From contig JALHFZ010000031.1 in NCBI GenBank assembly GCA_022837505.1, forward strand, positions 1-36,092: 36,092 nucleotides of DNA, given 5' to 3'. This DNA is from Synergistaceae bacterium. GTDB lineage: Bacteria; Synergistota; Synergistia; Synergistales; Aminobacteriaceae. Shown in pieces: positions 24,848-31,955 of the stretch (its first letter is position 1; the number at the start of each line of letters is the position of its first letter). Position numbers and translations under genes: made by a program. The notes beneath the pieces were generated by a model that worked only from the letters and a program-made list of their open reading frames with translations, was not told the origin of the DNA and made no database searches.

Positions 24848-25387
24848 TTAGGGCAGAATGACCAGGAATAGATAGCGGAAGACTGCTACGAGCACCGCAA
24901 GGGCGAGGGCTGAGACCAGGACGGCCCGCAGGATCTTTTTCCCCCGTTGAAGATAGACCATCGCGAGAACCATGAAGAGATAGGATGAAGCGATAAAATG
25001 AAGCCTCGGCAGCACGACGCAGTAGGCCACGAGGAGCAGGAGAATGACCACCACGTCCGCCGGAAAAAGGTACCGCCCCAGGGAGGATGACTCTTCCGGC
25101 TTATCTCTGTGCAGCGCCTTTACAAAGTTGAAGGCCGACAGGGCCATTATGAGGGCTGAGGCGAGTTTCGGAAAAACCGACGGGGATGAAAACTTGCCGC
25201 TCGTCATACCGAGGGCGAAGTAGTACCCGAGCGCACCGATGAGGAAAGCCACAAGGGCAATCCCCAGCTCGCCCGGTTTTCTGCGGGTTTCTGGCACATA
25301 TTTCGAGATGTCCTTTGCGGGGAGAGAGGTCCCCTGGGCCGGTCCGTTCCCCGCCATTCCTTTTGGTTCTTCCATAAACGATTTCAC
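24848..25387 (-). CDS. tctB: TTT transporter small membrane protein TctB
   Basis: A 179-residue protein with about four membrane spans after a 40-residue hydrophilic N terminus; GKFSSPSVFPKLASALIMALSAFN is the typical TctB element. The start is ambiguous: GTG at 25387 has a GGAAGG only two bases upstream, while ATG at 25375 has the same site at about 14 bases. It lies between the copy-2 tctC gene and tctA. Confidence 0.88.
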   Translation of the reverse strand: MKSFMEEPKGMAGNGPAQGTSLPAKDISKYVPETRRKPGELGIALVAFLIGALGYYFALGMTSGKFSSPSVFPKLASALIMALSAFNFVKALHRDKPEESSSLGRYLFPADVVVILLLLVAYCVVLPRLHFIASSYLFMVLAMVYLQRGKKILRAVLVSALALAVLVAVFRYLFLVILP

Positions 25388-25477
25388 GTCCTTCCGTGGC
25401 GTACGCTCCGCCTGATAAGGTGATGCGCCGGGGACGGAGGGAGAAAGAAGTCCGCCCCCGGCAGTTTTCGGATGAAG

Positions 25478-26479
25478 CTATTTTTTCGGTTCGGGAATGT
25501 TGAAATCGGCGGGAGATTTCTTCGCTCCCCCTGCGTTGTAGATCAGCCAGCTTGCCGTGGATTCGAACTTTTCGAGGAACTGCACCGCTTCAGCCCCTGT
25601 GGCGCCGTTTTTGAACCCGCCCGAATTCTTGACATATTCTTCGAAGCGGGGGTCGTCCATGGCTTTCGAAAAAGCGCTGCTGAGCGTCTCGACAACATCG
25701 TCAGGGGTGCCTTTCTTCACGAACACGCCGTAGAAGGGACCCCAGGGCAGGAACTGGGCATATTCCGGATAGATCTCGGTGATGGCCGGCACGTCGGGAA
25801 GCTGGGGAACCCTTTTTGTGGTCAGTACCGCAAGTCCCCGCAGTCTGCCGGAACGAATGTACTCCACTGAGGTCGAAAGGGCGAGGGGCATGACGGCCAC
25901 GTGCCCTCCCATGAGGGCGGTAGCTCCGGGGCCGTCACCGTCGAACTGGATGTAGTTGAAGTCGATTCCGTGAATCCCCTTCATCATGGCTCCCGCCACG
26001 TAGGGGAGTCCACCCACGCCGGAATTTCCCATTTTTATCTTCTTGTCCGCCTTTGCGGCCTCGACGAGATCCTCCATGGTCTGATAGGGGGTCTCGGGGT
26101 TGACGCAGATTACCACGGCACCCTCGACGCCGATAAGAATGGGCTGGAGGTCATGGAAGCTCAGCTCGGAAAGCCCGAGGACACGGTAATTGGCGGGGTT
26201 CTCCGCACCGTAGAGAAGAGTGTAGCCGTCGGCGGGGGAATTGACCAGCACGGTCGTCGCCACCGCGCCCGAGGCACCCGGCTTGTTCTGCAGGACGATA
26301 TTCTGACCGAGGTTCTTCTCGGCGATGGGGGTGATGGCCCGGGCGAAGTTATCCGTGCCGCCCCCGGCGCCCCACATGATTACTCCCTGGAGACTCTTCT
26401 CCGGAAAGGCCGCGAAAGCCGAAACAGCAAAAACCACAAGCAGCAGAACAGACAGGATTCCGATGAACGTTCTTTTCAT
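25478..26479 (-). CDS. TTT transporter substrate-binding protein TctC (copy 2)
   Basis: A 333-residue TctC/Bug protein, similar to the copy at 22299-23285 along its whole length. A signal peptide ends near residue 23 (AFAA); then FPEKSLQGVIMWGAGGGTDNFARAI, QNKPGASGAVATT, PADGYTLLYGAENPANYR and MGNSGVGGLPYVAG. It follows the acylating aldehyde dehydrogenase by 84 bases. Differences from copy 1 concentrate around residues 100-125, the region likely to contact ligand. Confidence 0.92.
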   Translation of the reverse strand: MKRTFIGILSVLLLVVFAVSAFAAFPEKSLQGVIMWGAGGGTDNFARAITPIAEKNLGQNIVLQNKPGASGAVATTVLVNSPADGYTLLYGAENPANYRVLGLSELSFHDLQPILIGVEGAVVICVNPETPYQTMEDLVEAAKADKKIKMGNSGVGGLPYVAGAMMKGIHGIDFNYIQFDGDGPGATALMGGHVAVMPLALSTSVEYIRSGRLRGLAVLTTKRVPQLPDVPAITEIYPEYAQFLPWGPFYGVFVKKGTPDDVVETLSSAFSKAMDDPRFEEYVKNSGGFKNGATGAEAVQFLEKFESTASWLIYNAGGAKKSPADFNIPEPKK

Positions 26480-26563
26480 ATCTTTTCCTCCCTTATATTG
26501 TGCTCTTTCTTTCTCTCGGTTTCACCGCCCGTTTTCCATAGTGACGGGCAGGAAAAAGGATTC

Positions 26564-27985
26564 TCAGCTTTCACGGGTGTTCGCGGGGTCGAAGAATTCG
26601 CCGAAGAGCACCTCCTCGGAGGGAGCGTCGGTCAGAATGGGCTTCGCCACCCAGGTGCTGTTCATGTAATGCTTCAGGGCGATGTTCTCTGAGACCTGAT
26701 TGCCCCCCCAGGTGCCGCACCCCATGCTTGACGTCATGGGCATGCCGTTGTTCGCGCTGCCCGCGTTTGCCTTGGACTGAGGCTGGCGCACCATGATCCT
26801 CGTCACGGGGGCTCTCAGGGCGAGGGCTTCAATGTGGTCCTCGTTATGGCTGTAGATTCCGCAGGAGTGCCCCCGGCCGCCCACCTTGAAAATTTCGTCC
26901 ACCATTTTCAGGGCGTTTTCGAAATCCCCTTCGTACCTGTAAAGGGCAAGCAGGGTCGTTAGTTTTTCGCCGGAGAAGGGGTGATCCTTGCCGATGCCGT
27001 CTCCGACGACCATGACAAACTTCCTGTCCTCGGGGATCTTGAACCCCGCAGCTTCGCAGAGTTTCTGGGGGGAAACAGCCACTGTATCGACGATCCGATG
27101 TCCCTCTTCATCCCACATGGCCTTCCTGAGCATTTCGCGCTCCTCATCGCTGGCGAGGTATCCTCCCTCCTTCTGAAGCTGGGCCACCATTTTATCGTAA
27201 ATTCCCCCGTAGATGATCAGGTTGCCGTCGGCAGAGCACCCCGAACCGAAGTCGGAGGTCTTGCTGATCCGGGTATTTCGGGCAGCCTCCTCGATATCGG
27301 TGGTCTCGTCGAAGACCATGGTGGCGTTGCCCGCTCCGGAACAGTAGGCTGGCTTGCCTGAGCTGTGGGCTGCCTTGCTCATGGCCGGCCCGCCCGTGGC
27401 CATGATGAGATCGGCCCTGGTCATGGCATCCTCGACGATGGCCATATTGACCTCGGGGAGACACTGAAGGAAGTCCTCCGGCTCGCCGATGGCTTTCAGT
27501 GCGGAACGCATCAGCTCCACCACTTCGCAGGTCGTCTTCTTCGTCCGGGGGTGAGGAGAAAAGACCACCACATCCCGGGCCTTCAGGGCGTAGATGGCCG
27601 TAACGGTGGGGGTGAGCTCCGGATTGGTCATGGGGATGAGGGATGTGATGACCCCGGCGGGCTTTCCGTACCGAACGATCCCCTTCTCGGGAAGAACCTC
27701 GATGGGGCCGACGCTCTTCTGCCGAAGGGCGTCCCGCAGGACTCCGAGGATCTTGTGCCGTTTGCCGAACCGGCCGCTCCAGTCGCCCGCTCCGCTCTCC
27801 TCTACCCCCATCTTGCATATCCGGTCGAAATCCCGGGGGTTTCCCACCGCCCAGGCGACGCACCGGCACATGCGGTCCACCTGTTCCTGACTGTAGTTCT
27901 CTATGATCTTCTCAGCGGCCCGGGCCTTTTCAAATACCCCGTCGAGCATCTGCTTCTGATCCGCCGTCAGCTCTTTTTTCGCCAT
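26564..27985 (-). CDS. CoA-acylating aldehyde dehydrogenase
   Basis: A 473-residue aldehyde dehydrogenase of the acylating group (AdhE-N, EutE and sulfoacetaldehyde dehydrogenase relatives), which turns an aldehyde plus CoA and NAD(P)+ into an acyl-CoA. The catalytic cysteine is probably Cys250 in DFGSGCSADGN. The nucleotide-binding part has VITSLIPMTNPELTPT, characteristic of CoA-acylating members, and ATGGPAMSKAAHSSGKPAYCSGAGN. Its closest named relatives that I can think of act on sulfoacetaldehyde, but no sulfonate genes surround it. The ribosome site AGGAG precedes the start. It lies immediately after the ThDP enzyme, which could supply its aldehyde. Confidence 0.85.
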   Translation of the reverse strand: MAKKELTADQKQMLDGVFEKARAAEKIIENYSQEQVDRMCRCVAWAVGNPRDFDRICKMGVEESGAGDWSGRFGKRHKILGVLRDALRQKSVGPIEVLPEKGIVRYGKPAGVITSLIPMTNPELTPTVTAIYALKARDVVVFSPHPRTKKTTCEVVELMRSALKAIGEPEDFLQCLPEVNMAIVEDAMTRADLIMATGGPAMSKAAHSSGKPAYCSGAGNATMVFDETTDIEEAARNTRISKTSDFGSGCSADGNLIIYGGIYDKMVAQLQKEGGYLASDEEREMLRKAMWDEEGHRIVDTVAVSPQKLCEAAGFKIPEDRKFVMVVGDGIGKDHPFSGEKLTTLLALYRYEGDFENALKMVDEIFKVGGRGHSCGIYSHNEDHIEALALRAPVTRIMVRQPQSKANAGSANNGMPMTSSMGCGTWGGNQVSENIALKHYMNSTWVAKPILTDAPSEEVLFGEFFDPANTRES

Positions 27986-28044
27986 TTCGATCCATCTCCT
28001 TTGCTACGTTCTCTTTTAAGGGACCTTCAAAAAGTCGATCCGCT

Positions 28045-29850
28045 CTACTCCTCCATCCGCCAGGGCTCTGTCTCCTCCCAGGACCAGATCCTCCAGGATT
28101 TTTCCTCTCCCCGTTTTCTGAAGATGTCGTTTATGTTCCAGCACCCCTCGGTGATCACCGGGGCGTTCTCCATCCGGACGTCGATGACGCAGGGCTTCTC
28201 AAGGGCGAGGGCTTCTTCGAGGATGGGCTTGAAATCCTCAGCTCGCTTCACGGTGTACCCCTTGATGCCGTAGGCCTCCCCTATGGCGGCGAAGTCGGGG
28301 GTGTAGGGTTTTCCGTCCTTTTCGAAGAGGGTGCCGAACTGGTGGTCGTAGTGCTGTCTTTCGAGCCCCGCGATGGTGCCGAAGGCGCAGTTGTTCATGA
28401 CGACCCACACCACGGCGATGTCTTCCATGGCGCCCGTTGCGAAGGGGGAGACGTTGGCTCCCATCCCTCCGTCTCCGATGAGGGCGACGACTTTTTTGTC
28501 AGGACAGGCTACCTTCACTCCCAGGGCGGCGGAAGGGCCGTACCCCATGGTGGCCAGGCCGCCCGGTGCTACGAAGGTGCCGGGCTCGTAGATGGGAAAC
28601 TGCTGGCCGACGCCGTTTTTGTTCCACCCCACGTCGGCCACCACGTACCCGTCCCGGGGTAGGGCCTCCCTGAGGTCGGCGAGGATTCTCTCGGGGCGCA
28701 TGGGGAACTGGTCCGACTTTTGAGCGTCGGCGATGGTCCCTTCGTAGGTCCTCTTCGCTTCGGCTATGGCTTTGACCGCCTCCGGCCGCTTCACTCCGTC
28801 GGGGTACTTTTTCTTCGCCGCCGCAAGGATGGCGTCGAGGGCCATCTTCGCGTCGCAGACCGCCCCTATGGCCGTTTCGTAATTTCTGCCGATCTCCTCC
28901 TCATTGATGTCGATATGAATCAGCTTCGTGGGGGGGATGTCGAAGGTCTCGCCGAAGTACCAGGAGCTGCAGTCGGCCTCGGAGAGCCTTGTCCCCACGG
29001 CCAGCATCACGTCGGACTTTCTGGCCATGGAGTTGTTGAATTCCGTGCCCCAGAAGCCGGTCATTCCAACAGCCAGGGGGTGGTCGTCAGGAATGGATCC
29101 CTTCCCCATGAGGGTGTACAGGACGGGGATTTCGAGATGGGCCGCCAAATCCGTCAGGGCCCCGGCCGCTCCCGAGGAGATCACGCCCCCTCCGGGGTAG
29201 AGAATCGGGTGTGTGGCTTCGGCAAGATAGGTGGCGATCGCTTCAGCGGTTTTTTCATCGAGCCCCGGACGGGGAAGAAGGGGGTCGTTGTCGATCCGGT
29301 GATCGAAGAACCGGGTATCGAGCTCCATGGAGAATATGTCCATGGGAACGGATACGAGGACCGGGCCGGGCCTGCCGGTGACGGCGAGGCGGAAGGCCTT
29401 GTCCATGACCTCCGGAAGGAGCTCGGGCCGGTCGACCCGCCATGCCCTCTTCACGAAGGGGCGGAAGATCTCGTACTGGCTGGCGTCGGCGTGGAGGTTC
29501 ACCTCCTGGTGGGGGTGGCGGCCGAAGTAGCAGCTCGGCACATCCCCGGCGATCACCACGAGGGGAATGGAGTTCAGCCCCGCCTCGGCTACGCCTGTGG
29601 TGGCGTTGGCAAGCCCCGGTCCGAGGTGGGTGAGAAGCACGCCGGGAACCCGTGACCCCTTTCCCCGGGCATAACCGTCCGCGGCGTGGGCCGCGATCTG
29701 CTCATGCCGGACGGAGATGAAGCGGATGGAACTCTCCTTCAGGGCATCGAGAAAACCGATGATCGTGTGTCCGCAGAGCCCGAAGATATTTTTGACTCCC
29801 CGGGCTTCAAGAAATTTGACGAGCTGAAAGGCTACAAGATCTTTTTTCAT
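28045..29850 (-). CDS. ThDP-dependent enzyme of the acetolactate synthase / cyclic-dione hydrolase superfamily
   Basis: A 601-residue three-domain ThDP enzyme. The N-terminal catalytic Glu50 is in SVRHEQIAAHAADGYARG; the Mg-diphosphate motif is GDGGMGANVSPFATGAMEDIA...NN. Met at 29850 is the better start since GGAGG lies 8 bases before it; the ATG at 29865 lacks a site. The superfamily includes acetolactate synthases, 2-oxo-acid decarboxylases, sulfoacetaldehyde acetyltransferase and ring-opening hydrolases of cyclic 1,2-diones (IolD, cyclohexane-1,2-dione hydrolase). Its neighbours aroD, aroE and an acylating aldehyde dehydrogenase favour a decarboxylase or ring-opening enzyme making an aldehyde. 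That role is inferred; I cannot assign the substrate. Confidence 0.82.
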   Translation of the reverse strand: MKKDLVAFQLVKFLEARGVKNIFGLCGHTIIGFLDALKESSIRFISVRHEQIAAHAADGYARGKGSRVPGVLLTHLGPGLANATTGVAEAGLNSIPLVVIAGDVPSCYFGRHPHQEVNLHADASQYEIFRPFVKRAWRVDRPELLPEVMDKAFRLAVTGRPGPVLVSVPMDIFSMELDTRFFDHRIDNDPLLPRPGLDEKTAEAIATYLAEATHPILYPGGGVISSGAAGALTDLAAHLEIPVLYTLMGKGSIPDDHPLAVGMTGFWGTEFNNSMARKSDVMLAVGTRLSEADCSSWYFGETFDIPPTKLIHIDINEEEIGRNYETAIGAVCDAKMALDAILAAAKKKYPDGVKRPEAVKAIAEAKRTYEGTIADAQKSDQFPMRPERILADLREALPRDGYVVADVGWNKNGVGQQFPIYEPGTFVAPGGLATMGYGPSAALGVKVACPDKKVVALIGDGGMGANVSPFATGAMEDIAVVWVVMNNCAFGTIAGLERQHYDHQFGTLFEKDGKPYTPDFAAIGEAYGIKGYTVKRAEDFKPILEEALALEKPCVIDVRMENAPVITEGCWNINDIFRKRGEEKSWRIWSWEETEPWRMEE

Positions 29851-29889
29851 GTTCGGCGCCTCCATTCCTATGATTTTATTTTTTCTCCG

Positions 29890-30660
29890 TCAGGAGAAAA
29901 TCACAGACAGACACTGTCTCAGGGCGGCCACGGGAATCTGCCCCGGAGCCGAGGCCTTGCTGCCCACGGCGAAGGTGAGATCCGAGCCGAAGAGCCCTCC
30001 GGTGATCCTGCTCATGGCACCGGACTCCCCCATGGACATGGTGATGAGGGGAATATCAGGGTACTGACGGCGCACCATAAGGGTTGCGGAGAGAAGGGAG
30101 AGGACGTCCTCCTCGGACCGGGGCATGGCGGCGAACTTCGCCACATGGGCTCCGGCCCTGATTTCAGCGCCAAGGAGAGAGAAGATCATCTCCTTCGACG
30201 GAGTCTTTTCAAAATCATGGCAGGAGATGATAAGAGGTGTGGACGTCGGCTCGAGCATGGCGAGGATTTCCCGAATTTTCCCGTCTCCGTAAGCAAGCTC
30301 CATGTCGATGAAGTCCACGAACCCCGCCTCAGCGGCTTCTTTGTAGAGAAGAAATTTCTTTTCGTCGGCGACTTTTTTGACTCCCCCCTCCCAGTGCCCC
30401 CGGCAGGTGAGGATGACCGGAAGTTCTCCCACAATGGTTCGCACTTCTCCGATCATGGAAAGGGCCTTACGTGTCTCCTCCACGAAATCCCAGGCGTCGA
30501 CCCTGAGCTCTATCGCATCGGGGGCGATGGCCGGGATATTCCGGGCTTCCGTCCGTATCTCCTCCTTGGTTTTGCCCACGAGGGGAACGCAGACCAGCGG
30601 GGCTGGGCCTCCGAGAACTTTTCCTCTGGCTGTTATCGGTTTTTTCGGCTGTGGCCTCAT
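29890..30660 (-). CDS. aroD: Type I 3-dehydroquinate dehydratase
   Basis: A 256-residue type I enzyme that interconverts 3-dehydroquinate and 3-dehydroshikimate through a Schiff base. The catalytic pair is His148 (ISCHDFEKTP) and Lys175 (VAKFAAMP); ELRVDAWD holds the substrate-binding Glu-Arg. All residues fit the Salmonella enzyme with a constant offset of five. It heads an operon with a ThDP enzyme, aldehyde dehydrogenase and TTT transporter, and AGGAGG precedes its start. In the shikimate biosynthesis pathway it would sit with aroC or aroA; here its company is catabolic. A short inverted repeat (TTTTCTCC-GTCA-GGAGAAAA, 29881-29900) spans its stop codon. Confidence 0.94.
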   Translation of the reverse strand: MRPQPKKPITARGKVLGGPAPLVCVPLVGKTKEEIRTEARNIPAIAPDAIELRVDAWDFVEETRKALSMIGEVRTIVGELPVILTCRGHWEGGVKKVADEKKFLLYKEAAEAGFVDFIDMELAYGDGKIREILAMLEPTSTPLIISCHDFEKTPSKEMIFSLLGAEIRAGAHVAKFAAMPRSEEDVLSLLSATLMVRRQYPDIPLITMSMGESGAMSRITGGLFGSDLTFAVGSKASAPGQIPVAALRQCLSVIFS

Positions 30661-30679
30661 TCAATACTCTCCTCCTATA

Positions 30680-30698
30680 ATTTCCGCTATGCGGAAAT
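30680..30698. promoter_or_regulatory. Perfect inverted repeat, probable IclR operator
   Basis: ATTTCCGC-TAT-GCGGAAAT: perfect 8-base arms around a 3-base centre. Sites of the TTCCGC/GCGGAA type are common for IclR-family regulators. It lies between aroD and its promoter (30725-30753) in the gap shared with the divergent lyase gene. The IclR protein at 15959-16702 is the only such regulator in the window. Confidence 0.68.
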
Positions 30699-30724
30699 AT
30701 AATCCATACCTAAGAAATGATTAT

Positions 30725-30753
30725 ACAATAAGGAGTGGAATGGTGTTTGTCAA
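30725..30753 (-). promoter_or_regulatory. Promoter of the aroD-ThDP-ald-tct operon
   Basis: On the minus strand: perfect TTGACA (30753-30748), a 17-base spacer and TATTGT (30730-30725). A TATAAT also occurs at 30725-30720, but 22 bases from this -35. The operator at 30680-30698 lies downstream of the expected start. Confidence 0.65.
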
Positions 30754-30781
30754 GAAGACACAGGCTCAGCCTTTCTTTTTC

Positions 30782-30816
30782 AGCGAAGGTTTCTTCTCCG
30801 GTCGGAAACCTTCGCT
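30782..30816. repeat. Inverted repeat between divergent promoters
   Basis: AGCGAAGGTTTC (30782-30793) pairs perfectly with GAAACCTTCGCT (30805-30816), loop 11 bases. It stands between the minus-strand promoter at 30725-30753 and the plus-strand promoter at 30819-30847. There is no adequate T-run on either strand, so an operator or an insulating hairpin are both possible. Confidence 0.5.
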
Positions 30817-30818
30817 GT

Positions 30819-30847
30819 TTGACAGAAAGTACCCCAGTGATTATTGT
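30819..30847 (+). promoter_or_regulatory. Promoter of the HMG-CoA-lyase-like gene
   Basis: Perfect TTGACA (30819-30824), a 17-base spacer and TATTGT (30842-30847), identical in design to the divergent aroD promoter; about 47 bases before the start codon. Confidence 0.65.
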
Positions 30848-30893
30848 TGAAAACAGAAAGCCTTACCCATCCCCACCAGAGGAGGAGAATAGA

Positions 30894-31835
30894 ATGTCCA
30901 TGCAATGGCCAGAAAAAGTCGTATTTTGTGAGGTCGGCCCCCGGGACGGACTGCAGAACGAGCCGGAGGTCCTTTCAGTAGACCGGAAGATCGCCCTTAT
31001 CGAAGGCGTCGCGGAAGCGGGGGTTCCCATCGTGGAGATCGGGTCCTTCGTTCACCCCAGGGCAGTTCCCCAGATGGCGGACACCGACGAAGTGGCCCGG
31101 AGGTTCCGCAGGGTTGAAGGGGTGGAATACCGCGCTCTCGTCGCGAATCTAAAAGGAGTCGAGCGGGCCCTTGCCTCGGGAATAACAAAGGTAAAGCTCA
31201 CCCTCTCCGCCAGCGAATCTCATGCGAAGGCGAATCTGAACAAAACTCCCGCCGAGCTGCTCGAAGGGTTCAAAGAATGCGTGGCCTTCGCCCATGCCAA
31301 CGGAATGGAGGTCTCAGGGGCAATTTCCACCGCCTTCGGATGCCCCTTCGAAGGAAAAATTTCCTCCGGAAAAATCATGGAGACTGCCGCTCGAATGACG
31401 GATCTGGGACTGACGGAACTTTCCCTTTCCGACACCACGGGCATGGCAAACCCCCGCCAGGTCTATGACCTCGCCTCCATGGCCCGGTCAGAATTTCCCG
31501 AAGTCTCGTGGTTTCTCCACTTTCACAACACCCGGGGGATGGCCCTCGCCAACGTAACAGCAGGGATGCTGGCCGGCATTATCCGGTTCGACGCATCCCT
31601 CGCGGGGCTCGGAGGTTGTCCCTTCGCACCCGGAGCATCGGGAAACGTCGCCTCGGAGGATCTGCTCCATATGATGGATGAAATGGGGATTGAAACGGGC
31701 GTCGACCTCAAGAAAATGATCGCCCTGGCCAGGCAGCTTCAGGAGTGGGTGGGACACCCGACCGACAGCTCTATTCTCAGGGCCGGTACAAACGCCGACC
31801 TCGTCCCCCTGACTGCCGCCAGAAAACAGGGCTGA
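30894..31835 (+). CDS. HMG-CoA lyase-like aldolase
   Basis: A 313-residue TIM-barrel lyase of the HMG-CoA lyase family. Catalytic features are all present: EVGPRDGLQNE (metal-binding Asp and the Arg), LSDTTGMANP, the metal-binding HFHNTRG, and the flexible-loop cysteine in GLGGCPFAPGASGN. True HMG-CoA lyases cleave 3-hydroxy-3-methylglutaryl-CoA to acetyl-CoA and acetoacetate; several bacterial relatives cleave other 3-hydroxy-acyl-CoAs. The start follows AGGAGG; an earlier in-frame ATG at 30735 precedes the promoter and is not used. It is divergent from the aroD operon and shares its control region, so it probably belongs to the same pathway, perhaps cleaving the CoA ester produced through the aldehyde dehydrogenase. 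Confidence 0.9.
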   Translation: MSMQWPEKVVFCEVGPRDGLQNEPEVLSVDRKIALIEGVAEAGVPIVEIGSFVHPRAVPQMADTDEVARRFRRVEGVEYRALVANLKGVERALASGITKVKLTLSASESHAKANLNKTPAELLEGFKECVAFAHANGMEVSGAISTAFGCPFEGKISSGKIMETAARMTDLGLTELSLSDTTGMANPRQVYDLASMARSEFPEVSWFLHFHNTRGMALANVTAGMLAGIIRFDASLAGLGGCPFAPGASGNVASEDLLHMMDEMGIETGVDLKKMIALARQLQEWVGHPTDSSILRAGTNADLVPLTAARKQG

Positions 31836-31890
31836 ACCGGAGGCCCCATACTGAACGAAAGAAGTCATACCATAACGGAAAAAACCCAAG

Positions 31891-31911
31891 TTGGATTTGA
31901 ATCCAATTTTT
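31891..31911 (+). terminator. Weak terminator after the lyase gene
   Basis: TTGGATT-TG-AATCCAA (31891-31906) followed by five T. The stem is AT-rich and short. A six-base T-run also follows on the minus strand after eight bases, so it may serve both convergent genes. Confidence 0.4.
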
Positions 31912-31955
31912 GAGTGCGCTTTAGTACAGGACGGCAGGATTTTTTCTTGAAAATT

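Noticed and set aside
26564..29850. Assignment of the ThDP enzyme and aldehyde dehydrogenase to sulfoacetaldehyde (Xsc/SauS) metabolism
   Set aside because: The dehydrogenase resembles SauS, but there are no sulfonate transport, taurine or isethionate genes nearby; the neighbours are aroD/aroE and carboxylate transporters.
30720..30725. Perfect TATAAT (minus strand) as -10 of the aroD promoter
   Set aside because: It is 22 bases from the TTGACA; the TATTGT with 17-base spacing fits better, though both may contribute.
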